Source: Candidatus Omnitrophota bacterium (GTDB lineage Bacteria > Omnitrophota > Koll11 > Tantalellales > Tantalellaceae). Taken from it: a DNA stretch of 22,424 nucleotides. Position 1 is the stretch's first letter. Every line of letters starts with the position of its first letter. The translations under genes were made by a program, and so were the position numbers. The notes beneath the pieces are model-generated. The model saw nothing but the letters and a program-made list of their open reading frames with translations, did not search any database and was not told the origin of the DNA. Where the stretch lies: NCBI GenBank assembly GCA_015231715.1, contig JADGBB010000025.1, positions 1 through 22,424 on the forward strand, read 5' to 3'. Of the stretch, positions 1 through 7,126 are shown in pieces.

Positions 1-57
1 AACAATTTCCACAAAATCCCTAATAGTTTAATTGTAAAAAATAATATTGTCCCAAAA

Positions 58-138
58 CGTCATTGCGAGGGCGCGATAGCGACCGAAGCAATCTTTATAA
101 AAATAAGCATAGATTGCTTCGCTGCGCTCGCAATGACG
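58..138. repeat. Interspersed palindromic repeat (CGTCATTGCGAG type)
   Basis: Imperfect inverted repeat. Outer arms CGTCATTGCGAG (58-69) and CTCGCAATGACG (127-138) are perfectly complementary. Inner arms CGAAGCAATCT (84-94) and AGATTGCTTCG (111-121) are also perfect, with a 16-nt AT-rich loop and an asymmetric internal bulge. This sequence family is scattered through many bacterial genomes as REP-like palindromes (general knowledge). It lies just downstream of the stop of the 66-aa minus-strand gene, so its hairpin could end or stabilise that transcript. The following tract on the minus strand is only weakly T-rich, so a true intrinsic terminator is unproven. The rest of 1-153 shows nothing else. 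Confidence 0.85.
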
Positions 139-153
139 GGAGTTTGCGATTTT

Positions 154-354
154 TTAATTTAGAACAACATTCCCTACCGGTGTTTGATAGTATCTGTAGA
201 GTTTATAGGTTAGTTCACTTCCGAATTGCCGCCTGTCAGGATTAACTTTACATTTAAGTATAGGTGCGAGTTCTTTTAATTCTTTGACTAATGCCTCGTT
301 AGCCAAAAAAACTTCAAGCTCATATTTGTTAACAGTCTTGCCCGCTGTTTTCAT
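154..354 (-). CDS. Hypothetical 66-aa protein
   Basis: Small unrecognised protein, basic and probably soluble, with no signal peptide or membrane segment. The N-terminal half is rich in Lys, Glu and Leu and looks helical. There is one cysteine in LKCKVNPDRRQFG, followed by a Tyr-rich stretch (YKLYRYYQ). The ATG lies one base after the TAA of the upstream 160-aa gene, which strongly suggests translational coupling and supports it as a real gene despite its size. No clear Shine-Dalgarno sequence is visible. It is the last gene of a three-gene minus-strand unit starting at 1299. Function unknown. Confidence 0.6.
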   Translation of the reverse strand: MKTAGKTVNKYELEVFLANEALVKELKELAPILKCKVNPDRRQFGSELTYKLYRYYQTPVGNVVLN

Positions 355-355
355 A

Positions 356-838
356 TTATGCTGCTGCCGGCTTAACTGCTATGATTTTATTCTCGGCTTT
401 CGGCTTATTAAGAAATGTGAAATATTTTTTAGACTGAGCTTTAATTACCATTCTGTACTGGTAGACATGTATAAGCGATATTATAAGACATAGATACCCT
501 GCCGTCATATGTATCACCATAACGGTTGTAGTACGCGGCAGCATTGCCGTACCTACGCTTATAAGAAGCGATGCCGCTACAAGTACCGACATTATCACTC
601 TTCCGTTTGGTGAAGCTACGGCAGCTGTGAACGAAGCATCTTTATCTTTATTAAATTTTTTCTGAAAATATCGCGTCCCCATTATAGCCAAAGGTACAAC
701 TACTATTATAACTCCTGTAGCTACTAGAAAGGCTCCTCCTATATTGACAGCCGCGCTTATTGCGGGATCTGATGTCAAACTGAGAGCTTTTAAACTTGTA
801 GCGCTTGCAGATAATGTTGTGTCTTCTATTACAGCCAT
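356..838 (-). CDS. Hypothetical three-helix membrane protein with paired helix histidines
   Basis: Unrecognised 160-aa inner-membrane protein. Three hydrophobic segments are visible at about residues 31-53, 81-99 and 106-128. The third carries H110 and H124 on one helix, 14 residues apart. That is the spacing of haem-ligand pairs in cytochrome b-type helices, so a b-haem site is possible but unproven. The loop between segments 1 and 2 (FQKKFNKDKD) and the C-terminal tail are Lys-rich, which suggests both face the cytoplasm if topology follows positive-inside. The start has a Shine-Dalgarno AGGAG about 9 nt upstream, and the gene overlaps the preceding one by 10 bp. A quinone- or haem-related role is only an inference. 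Confidence 0.7.
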   Translation of the reverse strand: MAVIEDTTLSASATSLKALSLTSDPAISAAVNIGGAFLVATGVIIVVVPLAIMGTRYFQKKFNKDKDASFTAAVASPNGRVIMSVLVAASLLISVGTAMLPRTTTVMVIHMTAGYLCLIISLIHVYQYRMVIKAQSKKYFTFLNKPKAENKIIAVKPAAA

Positions 839-1299
839 AACATACTCTCCTTTTTATTAAGTAAAACTTTTAGATCTTCATCACCTGAAAAAATACCTTC
901 CAAAAGAACTTTCTGTTTTTTTTCTGTTATTCCCGCTTCCGCGCCCTTGATGAGCATCGCGATCACTTCTTCTCTCATTTCAGGATCATCTTTTAACCCT
1001 TCATAAATCTCATCGGGCGTTCTATCGCTTGCCAGTGAACATCTTATTAATTCAAAAACTTCTTTACTTATTTTTTCAAGATCTTTTTTATTCAAAGGTT
1101 TTTTTAAAAACTCAACTGATTTAATAGTTATGTAACTTTTAACTTCATCCGATAATTTAGTTTTTTCAGCTTCTTTGTTTATTTTGTTGCGACCTGAAAA
1201 CTCACGAACCTTTGTTTGCAGGTCTCTTACTAATATGCCCGTTTCAAACATTCCATTTTTAAGATCATTCCTCAAATACTCTTTCCACTTTCGTGCCAT
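829..1299 (-). CDS. Hypothetical helical protein, first gene of a three-gene unit
   Basis: Unrecognised 156-aa soluble protein, highly charged (Lys/Glu-rich), predicted mostly helical, with one cysteine (C87). Around residues 93-120 (RTPDEIYEGLKDDPEMREEVIAM, cited in parts: TPDEIYEGL, DPEMREEV) it resembles a small helical-repeat surface, but I cannot assign a family. There is no signal peptide or membrane helix. The ATG at 1299 is preceded by no Shine-Dalgarno. Instead a near-consensus promoter sits so close that transcription should start at or next to the ATG. The last 10 bp overlap the next gene, so the two are probably co-translated. Confidence 0.7.
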   Translation of the reverse strand: MARKWKEYLRNDLKNGMFETGILVRDLQTKVREFSGRNKINKEAEKTKLSDEVKSYITIKSVEFLKKPLNKKDLEKISKEVFELIRCSLASDRTPDEIYEGLKDDPEMREEVIAMLIKGAEAGITEKKQKVLLEGIFSGDEDLKVLLNKKESMLWL

Positions 1300-1333
1300 A
1301 CGTGAATTATATCATCAAATTTAACTTTTTCAA
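1300..1333 (-). promoter_or_regulatory. Strong sigma70-type promoter, predicted leaderless
   Basis: On the minus strand a -35 hexamer TTGAAA (plus-strand 1328-1333) is followed after 16 bp by a perfect -10 hexamer TATAAT (1306-1311). Only six bases (TCACGT) separate the -10 from the ATG at 1299-1297. Initiation normally occurs about 7 bases downstream of the -10, so the transcript should begin at or within a base or two of the start codon. The absence of any Shine-Dalgarno agrees with a leaderless mRNA. Confidence 0.75.
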
Positions 1334-1464
1334 CTTTTTTAATTTCTTAGCATACCCCAACCCCCGTCTTCCTGAGGAGTCTTGTGATGTGCAAAGTTAC
1401 AGGGTATGATGAATATTTTCAAAACTTCGTGATTTTAGCGTAATGAAAATTCTGGCTTTTGGGA

Positions 1465-1490
1465 TCCAGAGTCCGTTTAAGGACTCTGGA
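1465..1490. repeat. Hairpin A inside the fold-back element
   Basis: The stem is TCCAGAGTCC (1465-1474) paired with GGACTCTGGA (1481-1490), 10 bp, with a 6-nt loop GTTTAA. It forms one of two side arms in the head of the 1396-1663 element. Confidence 0.8.
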
Positions 1491-1510
1491 CGCCGAGGAC
1501 TGTTTGAGGT

Positions 1511-1556
1511 TTTACATAAAAATCTATTCTGCCTAAAGAATAGATTTTTATGTAAA
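1511..1556. repeat. Hairpin B inside the fold-back element
   Basis: A 20-bp perfect stem (1511-1530 paired with 1537-1556) carries a 6-nt loop GCCTAA. Neighbouring bases extend it by a G-T and two G-C pairs. It is the second side arm of the 1396-1663 element. It lacks a following T-run on either strand, so it does not look like an ordinary intrinsic terminator. Confidence 0.8.
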
Positions 1557-1762
1557 GCCGAGTTCCGCAGGCGCAAAAGCCAGAATTTTCATAGCGGCCT
1601 CGGTTATTTCTACTTTTAGAAGGCAAAATCATGGTTTTGAAAATATTCATCATACCCTGTAACGTCGTATAGCTCATTTTACACATCTATGTAGTGACCT
1701 CACCTGTTTGATGAAAATAACAGGGAATTTTTCAATACGCCGCCCAACTTTATATTTAATTT

Positions 1763-1795
1763 TTGTATTTGTTATTATTATGCTAGAATGTCGAC
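1763..1795 (+). promoter_or_regulatory. Putative extended -10 promoter of the CDF transporter gene
   Basis: The plus strand carries an extended -10 of the form TG-C-TAGAAT (TG at 1781-1782, TAGAAT at 1784-1789). A partial -35 TTGTAT (1763-1768) lies 15 bp upstream. Exactly six bases separate the -10 from the ATG at 1796, the same geometry as the divergent promoter at 1300-1333. There is no Shine-Dalgarno before this ATG. A leaderless transcript is therefore likely if this promoter is real. Confidence 0.5.
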
Positions 1796-2983
1796 ATGAA
1801 GAAATTTTCGTTGTGGTTGGCTAGTAAGACCATTAAGGATTATCGTAAGACTAGCGATGTTACCGTTCGTGCCGCTTATGGGGCGCTTGAGGGGTGGGTT
1901 AGTGTTGTCGTTAATGTATTAATATTTCTTATCAAGCTCCTTGCGGGCCTATCGATTAAGAGTATTTCGCTTATTGCTGATGCCGTTCATACTTTATCTG
2001 ATACTATGACAAGTATTGTTATTATCATTGGGTTTAAGATGGCAAAAAAACCCTCTGATGCTGAGCATCCTTTCGGTCATGGCCGCATGGAATCAATTAC
2101 TACCTTAATAGTAGCTGTACTTCTTTTTGTAGCAGGCATCGAAATATGTAAAAGTTCCGTACATAGCGTAATACATCCATCAACTAGCAGTGCACCAATA
2201 TGGATAATTGTTATTGTATTTCTCACTCTCGTTGTAAAAGAGCTTATGGCAAGGTTTTCATTTGCTCTAGGTGACATTATAGATTCTAGTACATTAAAAG
2301 CCGATGCCTTGCATCATAGAAGCGATGCTTTTTCAACTGTCCTTGTTATAGTAGCTTTGATTTCTTCAAGACTTGGTTTTCCCGGCATTGACGGGATCAT
2401 GGGTATACTTGTATCCTTAATAATTTTTTATTCGGCATGGATGATATCCATTGAAGCTATAAACCCTTTACTCGGTGAAGCGCCTTCAAAAAAGCTTTTA
2501 AAGTCAATAGAGAAAATAGCCTTAGAATCTGAAGGAGTACTTGGGATACACGATATTATTTATCACAAATACGGAAATACCTGCATTGTATCGCTGCATA
2601 TAGAAGTTTCCGACAAAGAGCCCATAACTAAACTGCATGATCTTGCGGAAATTGTTGAAACTCATGTCGGTGAACTTGCTTGCGGACAGGCTATTGTGCA
2701 TATCGATCCTATCAATAAAGATCATCCTAAATATCAGATAATTTTTGAAACAATAAAACAGATCGTCGACTCTGATCCGAGAATAACTTCATTTCATGAA
2801 TTGCGTATAGTCGGAAAAGAACATGAGAATTGTAATGTGATATTTGATATTGCGTTATCGGACAAAATTGATGAGATAAAAGGTTTTGATATAATCCAGT
2901 CTGTAAAACGAAAATTCAAAAAAACTTTCCCCGAAATGAAACTAATAATCAAAGCAGAACCTAAATATTCATTTAATTTATAA
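1796..2983 (+). CDS. Cation diffusion facilitator (probable zinc efflux) with doubled C-terminal domain
   Basis: Inner-membrane proton-coupled divalent cation exporter of the CDF family. The transmembrane part (about residues 30-225) has six helices. Metal-site residues are visible: H65 and D69 in TM2 (DAVHTLSD) and H173 and D177 in TM5 (ADALHHRSDA), with the family HPFGHGRME loop at 91-99. The HD-HD arrangement is typical of zinc-transporting CDFs (family knowledge), so zinc is the best guess. At 395 aa it is about 100 residues longer than the usual CDF. Residues 231-304 form the standard cytoplasmic dimerisation fold. Residues 310-388 look like a second, diverged copy (IHDI versus FHEL, HIDP versus KAEP). 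The start is the only ATG in register before the first conserved segment. The stop abuts the convergent kinase gene, whose stop overlaps this frame. The nearest upstream neighbours are unrelated, so it is probably monocistronic. Confidence 0.92.
   Translation: MKKFSLWLASKTIKDYRKTSDVTVRAAYGALEGWVSVVVNVLIFLIKLLAGLSIKSISLIADAVHTLSDTMTSIVIIIGFKMAKKPSDAEHPFGHGRMESITTLIVAVLLFVAGIEICKSSVHSVIHPSTSSAPIWIIVIVFLTLVVKELMARFSFALGDIIDSSTLKADALHHRSDAFSTVLVIVALISSRLGFPGIDGIMGILVSLIIFYSAWMISIEAINPLLGEAPSKKLLKSIEKIALESEGVLGIHDIIYHKYGNTCIVSLHIEVSDKEPITKLHDLAEIVETHVGELACGQAIVHIDPINKDHPKYQIIFETIKQIVDSDPRITSFHELRIVGKEHENCNVIFDIALSDKIDEIKGFDIIQSVKRKFKKTFPEMKLIIKAEPKYSFNL
2978..2983. other. Shared convergent stop hexamer TTATAA
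   Basis: The palindrome TTATAA is read as Leu-stop (TTA TAA) on both strands. It ends the plus-strand CDF gene and the minus-strand hybrid kinase gene. No spacer exists between the two genes, so no terminator can separate them, and each transcript must run antisense into the other gene before ending. Confidence 0.9.
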
Positions 2984-5900
2984 TCCTACGTTTATCCATT
3001 TTAGCAGTGTGTCTCTTAGTTCGTTGAATTGTACTGGTTTTGTTAAATAGTCGTTCATGCCTATTGCCATGTTCTTTTCTCTGTCGTCGCTCATGACGGC
3101 CGCTGTCAGCGCGACTATCGGCACATCATTATTTAACTCTTTTCTTATTGCAATAGTCGCATCCGAACCGCTCATGACAGGCATTTGCAGGTCCATTAGA
3201 ACTAGATCATAATTATTATTTTTAACTTTATCTACTGCCACTTGGCCGTTTGGGGCGCTTTCTACTTTACATCCCAGCTTTTCGAGTAATATGGTTATGA
3301 GTTTCAAATTAACCGGATTGTCTTCCGCTACTAGTATCTTAGCGTTCTTTAACGAAACTTCCGCGGCCATATGCCTTGTTATGATCTGACCTTTATCCTC
3401 TCGCTTATCTCCGTATAACGAACAAAGTATCCGCAATAAATCGCTTCGAACTAACGGTTTTGGGCAGAACGCGTCAAACCCGCTATCATCTGCGCTTCTA
3501 GCCATACCGGGTCTCGCTTCAGCGGTTATCATTATCATTTTAATTTTTTTGTACCTGTCATCGGCTTTAATTAATTTACAAAGATCATGACCGTTCATCA
3601 TACCTTTTAAACGGATATCACATAAAATAACTTCAGGCAGATTACCAGCATTCTTCCCCAGCCATTCGACAACGTCCTCAGCCGAAGTCAAAGAGGCGAT
3701 AACATCCATCCCGGCTGATGTTGTGAAACTTTCCATTATTTTTCTGGCATTCTCTATGTCATCTAATACTATTGTTTTTCTTCCTTTAAGCTCATCTACC
3801 GGTATCGGCACAATATCTACATCGTCAAGGTGTTTACCTTTTTTGACCATTATGGTTATTATGAATTCACTGCCCTTGCCGGGTTCGGAATTAAGTTTTA
3901 TATTTCCCCCCATTTTATTAACAAGCTGTGTAGTAATAAAAAGCCCCAGCCCTGTACCGCCGAAATTGCGTGTAACAGAAGCATCTGCCTGTGAAAATGC
4001 TTCGAAAATAGCTTCCTGTCTGTCTTTTGGGATCCCTATACCCGTATCTGAAACCGAGATCACTATAGGTATTATATCTTCCGCAGGACCGGTAGTGTCT
4101 TCCGGCCGGCCTTTTTTTATTTTTAAACATATCTCGCCTTTTTTTGTAAATTTTATAGCATTGCCGATAAGATTAATGATTATTTGCCGTAACCTAGTCG
4201 GGTCCCCTTTCAAATCCGCCGGCACATCATCGTCGATATTGTACAATAGTTCCACAGAACTATCTGTAGCGATTTTAACTCCCATGATCTTGATAACATT
4301 ACTTATCATATATTCCAAATTAAAATCTATTTCTTCAAGCGAAATCTGCCCTGCTTCAAGCTTTGAAACATCAAGAATATCATTTATTAGGCTGAGGAGC
4401 AGGCTCCCGCTTTCATTGACTGTACTAATATAATCTCTCTGCAGCGGACTAAGATCGGTGTTCTTTAAAAGCTCCGAAAATCCTAATACCGCATTCATCG
4501 GCGTTCTGATCTCATGCGACATATTCGCCAAAAATTCGCTCTTAGCTTTCGCCGAAGCTTCAGCCAGATTGCGCGCGTCTTCCAGATCTTCCCTTAAAGA
4601 TTCGGATATATGTAAAGATAATCTCATTTCATCGCTGGCTCTTTTTATTTCCTGTTCACTCTTTTTTTGTTCCGATATATCCGCTGCTATATGCACTGTT
4701 CCTGTCATCTCATTGTTTTCGTCAAAAATAGGTGATGTTGTAATACGTAAATACTTGCCTAGTTTAGTATCATAAAATTCGTCGGTAGCAGTTTTTTGGG
4801 TTTTAAAAGTTTTACAATGAGCACAGGTATCTATAGGTTCAGTAGTATTGTGGACGATCTCATAACATTTTTTTGTTTTTAATTCGTTCTCGGTAAGCTT
4901 GAACATCTTTAAATATGCTTTATTGGCTTTTAAAATATTAAAATTTTTGTCCTGTATAGAAACCAGCTCAGTTATAGAATCAAACGTGGCCTGCCATAAA
5001 TTTGCGATTTTCTTTTGTTCAAATTCACGGATCTTGACCTCTTTTTCGCTTTTTACAAGTTCTTCTTTTATTTGTTGTTCAGTTAATATCTTAGTTTCAA
5101 GATCTATTCTCATCTTGTTTATATTTTGTTCTATACGGCCGACATATATCCATAAAATAATAAGCACACTTATCCCCGTGATCAAAATACCCAGGAACGC
5201 GAAAACCATATTAGGATTGGCGAGAATTACAGGAGAAAGCCCCTCTTCTATCCCCACGATCGTTCCGACTTTATGATCGGCCGCATCTTTTAAAGGTTTA
5301 GATATGCCGAAATAACTTAATTTTTTTAATCTTTTTCCTATAGTTTCCTCAACATTAAAATGAATGGTTTTAGATTGGCCTCCTTTACATAACTTTTCCA
5401 AAACTTCCTTTGGAGGTAATAGGCCATAATCTTCACTTGAAGCGATAACAACAAAATCCGAATAATCATCCCAGGAAGGTGTCTCTTCCTTATTTGTCAT
5501 TTTTGCGCCTTCTTCCCATTTGTCTCTGGATAAAATATCTTTTTCAATAGTTAAAATGATATTAAGTTCTGACAAGGCTTTAAGTTTATCAATTACTTGG
5601 TCAATTTCTTCACCCAGTTCGATATACCCGATGATCTTGCCGTCAACAAACCAAGGCACAACTACCCTTAATGTAAATGTTCCAAAAGGACCCAATTCTA
5701 TACCGTAAGACATCCTTCCTGTTTCAGCCGCCTTCATAATTGTGAATCTATTGATCTCATCCCCGAATTTTTCAGGATTATGCACTCTTAAAAAATTTAC
5801 TTTATCCATATCATGAAAATAAAAATGTGTGACGCGGTACTTTTCATTTATTTCCGGGTATATTTTCATTGCTTCTTTAAAAACCCCTTCACGGTCTTTC

Positions 5901-7114
5901 TGCTGAAAAGCCGTAATAAGATCTTTATCTTTAGATATCAATCCAATGATCCCGCTCATTGTTTCTGCATCACTGAAAAGCTCATTTTCGAAAATTAATT
6001 TAGATTTATAAAAATCTTCTTTAACCTTAATTTTATGAAATGAACCGGACACGCTATAAATTGTATAAGTAAAAAGACCTACAAATATTATCCCGACAAC
6101 GAATATAGGAAGAAAGATCCGTTTTCTGATTCTTCCGGGATCGTCCAGTTTGTCCATTTTGGAATGTAGAATAACTATTGCTAACATAGTAAAGAGAAAA
6201 AATATCAGCAGTACCGTCAACCACATAACTATAGCTTCTCCCCTATCCATAGTCACTTCAGTATCAATATCAAATAATGACAAAATATGCCATCCCGGTA
6301 CATTTACCCTGGCCTCTTGCACAAAAAACCTGTCAGAATCAATAGTAACTGTTTTCCCCGGGACAAGAGAATACTCTAGCGGTTTTATCTCACGTCCCGC
6401 AAATTGCTGACTTTCCTGCATTTGGTCGATTACTTTTAGAGGCAAGGAATTTATTGAATAGAATTCCCAATCTTCCCTGTTAGAAACAAAAATAACACCT
6501 AGAGGTGATATAAGTAGTTCCGGCGATTCATATTCATTGAAAATATTTGCTACTTCCTCTACACCCAATTTAACGACAACAACACCAACTATACTGTTTG
6601 TCTTAATCTCTCGGACAGGAGCACTTAAATATATTCCTTTTTCATTGGTAGTTACCCCAAGTGCCGGATAGACTGAAATATTCCCATTTAACGCGTCTGT
6701 AAAATATGGGCGAAATTTATAATTATTACCGGTAAGTGTTTTGCCGCCTTCATACGGTGAACAGGCGATCACTGTTCCTTCAATATCCATCACATAAACT
6801 ATGGACGCCTCAGCTATAGATTTAGCAGATGTTAGCATAGTAAGCATTTCCGGGCTATCAGGCGTTATTTTGTTCTCTAGCGCCATTATTGTGGCCGGGC
6901 TTTCGGAAATAGATAAAAGAACTATTTTTCTTTTCAGCACATACTCATTGAATTTTTCAGACATTTTATCCATCTGAGATCTATGCATATCCAGTTTTTT
7001 GTTTTCAATAATACTGCCGTAAATATTCGTACTTACATAGATCAGAATGAACACACTAACGCACCAGGCAGAGATCACTGCAACTATAATATTTTTATCG
7101 TTGATTTTTTTCAT
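2978..7114 (-). CDS. Hybrid histidine kinase with two periplasmic Cache sensors, PAS and two receivers
   Basis: Inner-membrane hybrid sensor kinase of 1378 aa. Order of parts: TM1 (9-31); first periplasmic double-Cache region (about 35-290, FRPYFTDAL and IYLSAPV motifs); TM2 (294-317); TM3 (332-354); second periplasmic sensor of the dCache_3 type (about 360-630, LRVHNPEKFGDEINRFT and GIELGPFGTFTLRVVVPW); TM4 (635-658); coiled coil; PAS (about 705-815) with cysteines C750, C764 and C767; second coiled coil; HisKA with H867 in SHEIRTP; HATPase with N985 and GGTGLGL; receiver 1 (D1166, K1219); receiver 2 (D1308, K1359). Receiver 1 has CDIRLKG instead of the usual D-x-x-MP. All catalytic residues are present. 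It follows the previous gene by 12 bp (GAGAGTG upstream of the ATG) and is the last gene of the run. Its ligand is unknown; dCache domains usually bind small organic molecules. The terminal receivers would need an HPt partner. Confidence 0.93.
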   Translation of the reverse strand: MKKINDKNIIVAVISAWCVSVFILIYVSTNIYGSIIENKKLDMHRSQMDKMSEKFNEYVLKRKIVLLSISESPATIMALENKITPDSPEMLTMLTSAKSIAEASIVYVMDIEGTVIACSPYEGGKTLTGNNYKFRPYFTDALNGNISVYPALGVTTNEKGIYLSAPVREIKTNSIVGVVVVKLGVEEVANIFNEYESPELLISPLGVIFVSNREDWEFYSINSLPLKVIDQMQESQQFAGREIKPLEYSLVPGKTVTIDSDRFFVQEARVNVPGWHILSLFDIDTEVTMDRGEAIVMWLTVLLIFFLFTMLAIVILHSKMDKLDDPGRIRKRIFLPIFVVGIIFVGLFTYTIYSVSGSFHKIKVKEDFYKSKLIFENELFSDAETMSGIIGLISKDKDLITAFQQKDREGVFKEAMKIYPEINEKYRVTHFYFHDMDKVNFLRVHNPEKFGDEINRFTIMKAAETGRMSYGIELGPFGTFTLRVVVPWFVDGKIIGYIELGEEIDQVIDKLKALSELNIILTIEKDILSRDKWEEGAKMTNKEETPSWDDYSDFVVIASSEDYGLLPPKEVLEKLCKGGQSKTIHFNVEETIGKRLKKLSYFGISKPLKDAADHKVGTIVGIEEGLSPVILANPNMVFAFLGILITGISVLIILWIYVGRIEQNINKMRIDLETKILTEQQIKEELVKSEKEVKIREFEQKKIANLWQATFDSITELVSIQDKNFNILKANKAYLKMFKLTENELKTKKCYEIVHNTTEPIDTCAHCKTFKTQKTATDEFYDTKLGKYLRITTSPIFDENNEMTGTVHIAADISEQKKSEQEIKRASDEMRLSLHISESLREDLEDARNLAEASAKAKSEFLANMSHEIRTPMNAVLGFSELLKNTDLSPLQRDYISTVNESGSLLLSLINDILDVSKLEAGQISLEEIDFNLEYMISNVIKIMGVKIATDSSVELLYNIDDDVPADLKGDPTRLRQIIINLIGNAIKFTKKGEICLKIKKGRPEDTTGPAEDIIPIVISVSDTGIGIPKDRQEAIFEAFSQADASVTRNFGGTGLGLFITTQLVNKMGGNIKLNSEPGKGSEFIITIMVKKGKHLDDVDIVPIPVDELKGRKTIVLDDIENARKIMESFTTSAGMDVIASLTSAEDVVEWLGKNAGNLPEVILCDIRLKGMMNGHDLCKLIKADDRYKKIKMIMITAEARPGMARSADDSGFDAFCPKPLVRSDLLRILCSLYGDKREDKGQIITRHMAAEVSLKNAKILVAEDNPVNLKLITILLEKLGCKVESAPNGQVAVDKVKNNNYDLVLMDLQMPVMSGSDATIAIRKELNNDVPIVALTAAVMSDDREKNMAIGMNDYLTKPVQFNELRDTLLKWINVGL

Positions 7115-7126
7115 ATTTATTCACTC

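Larger units (their letters stand above)
1396..1663. mobile_element. MITE-like fold-back element with 30-bp perfect terminal inverted repeats
   Basis: The outer arms 1396-1425 and 1634-1663 are perfect 30-bp inverted repeats beginning GTTACAGGGTATGATG. Nested inside is a second perfect 19-bp pair: 1443-1461 (ATGAAAATTCTGGCTTTTG) with 1574-1592. Within that lie two separate hairpins. One has a 10-bp stem (1465-1474 with 1481-1490). The other has a 20-bp perfect stem (1511-1530 with 1537-1556) and a 6-nt loop. A single strand would fold into a long stem ending in a branched, clover-like head. It has no coding capacity and no obvious target-site duplication. It most resembles a non-autonomous mobile element, but a structured RNA or regulatory fold is also possible. 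Confidence 0.75.
1300..1795. other. Divergent intergenic region
   Basis: About 496 bp between divergently transcribed genes, with no convincing gene. It holds a promoter for the minus-strand unit (1300-1333), a short CGTCTTCCTGAGGAG-like stretch near 1366-1380 that may be a decayed palindromic repeat, the fold-back element 1396-1663, about 100 bp of plain AT-rich sequence, and a putative promoter for the plus-strand transporter (1763-1789). A 69-codon minus-strand reading frame at 1477-1686 lies across the fold-back hairpins and is not believable as a gene. Confidence 0.7.

Noticed and set aside
58..138. Intrinsic terminator for the three-gene minus-strand unit
   Set aside because: The stem is imperfect with a 16-nt loop and no clear T-run follows, and the sequence belongs to a repeat family; termination is possible but not supported.
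63..245. 60-codon plus-strand frame
   Set aside because: Mostly translated palindromic repeat and antisense of the 66-aa gene.
1477..1686. 69-codon minus-strand frame
   Set aside because: It runs through the hairpins of the fold-back element, has no SD and shows no protein-like pattern.
3723..4433. 236-codon plus-strand reading frame
   Set aside because: It lies antisense to the well-conserved kinase and receiver domains of the 1378-aa protein; its translation is Ser/Ile/Leu-rich without recognisable motifs.
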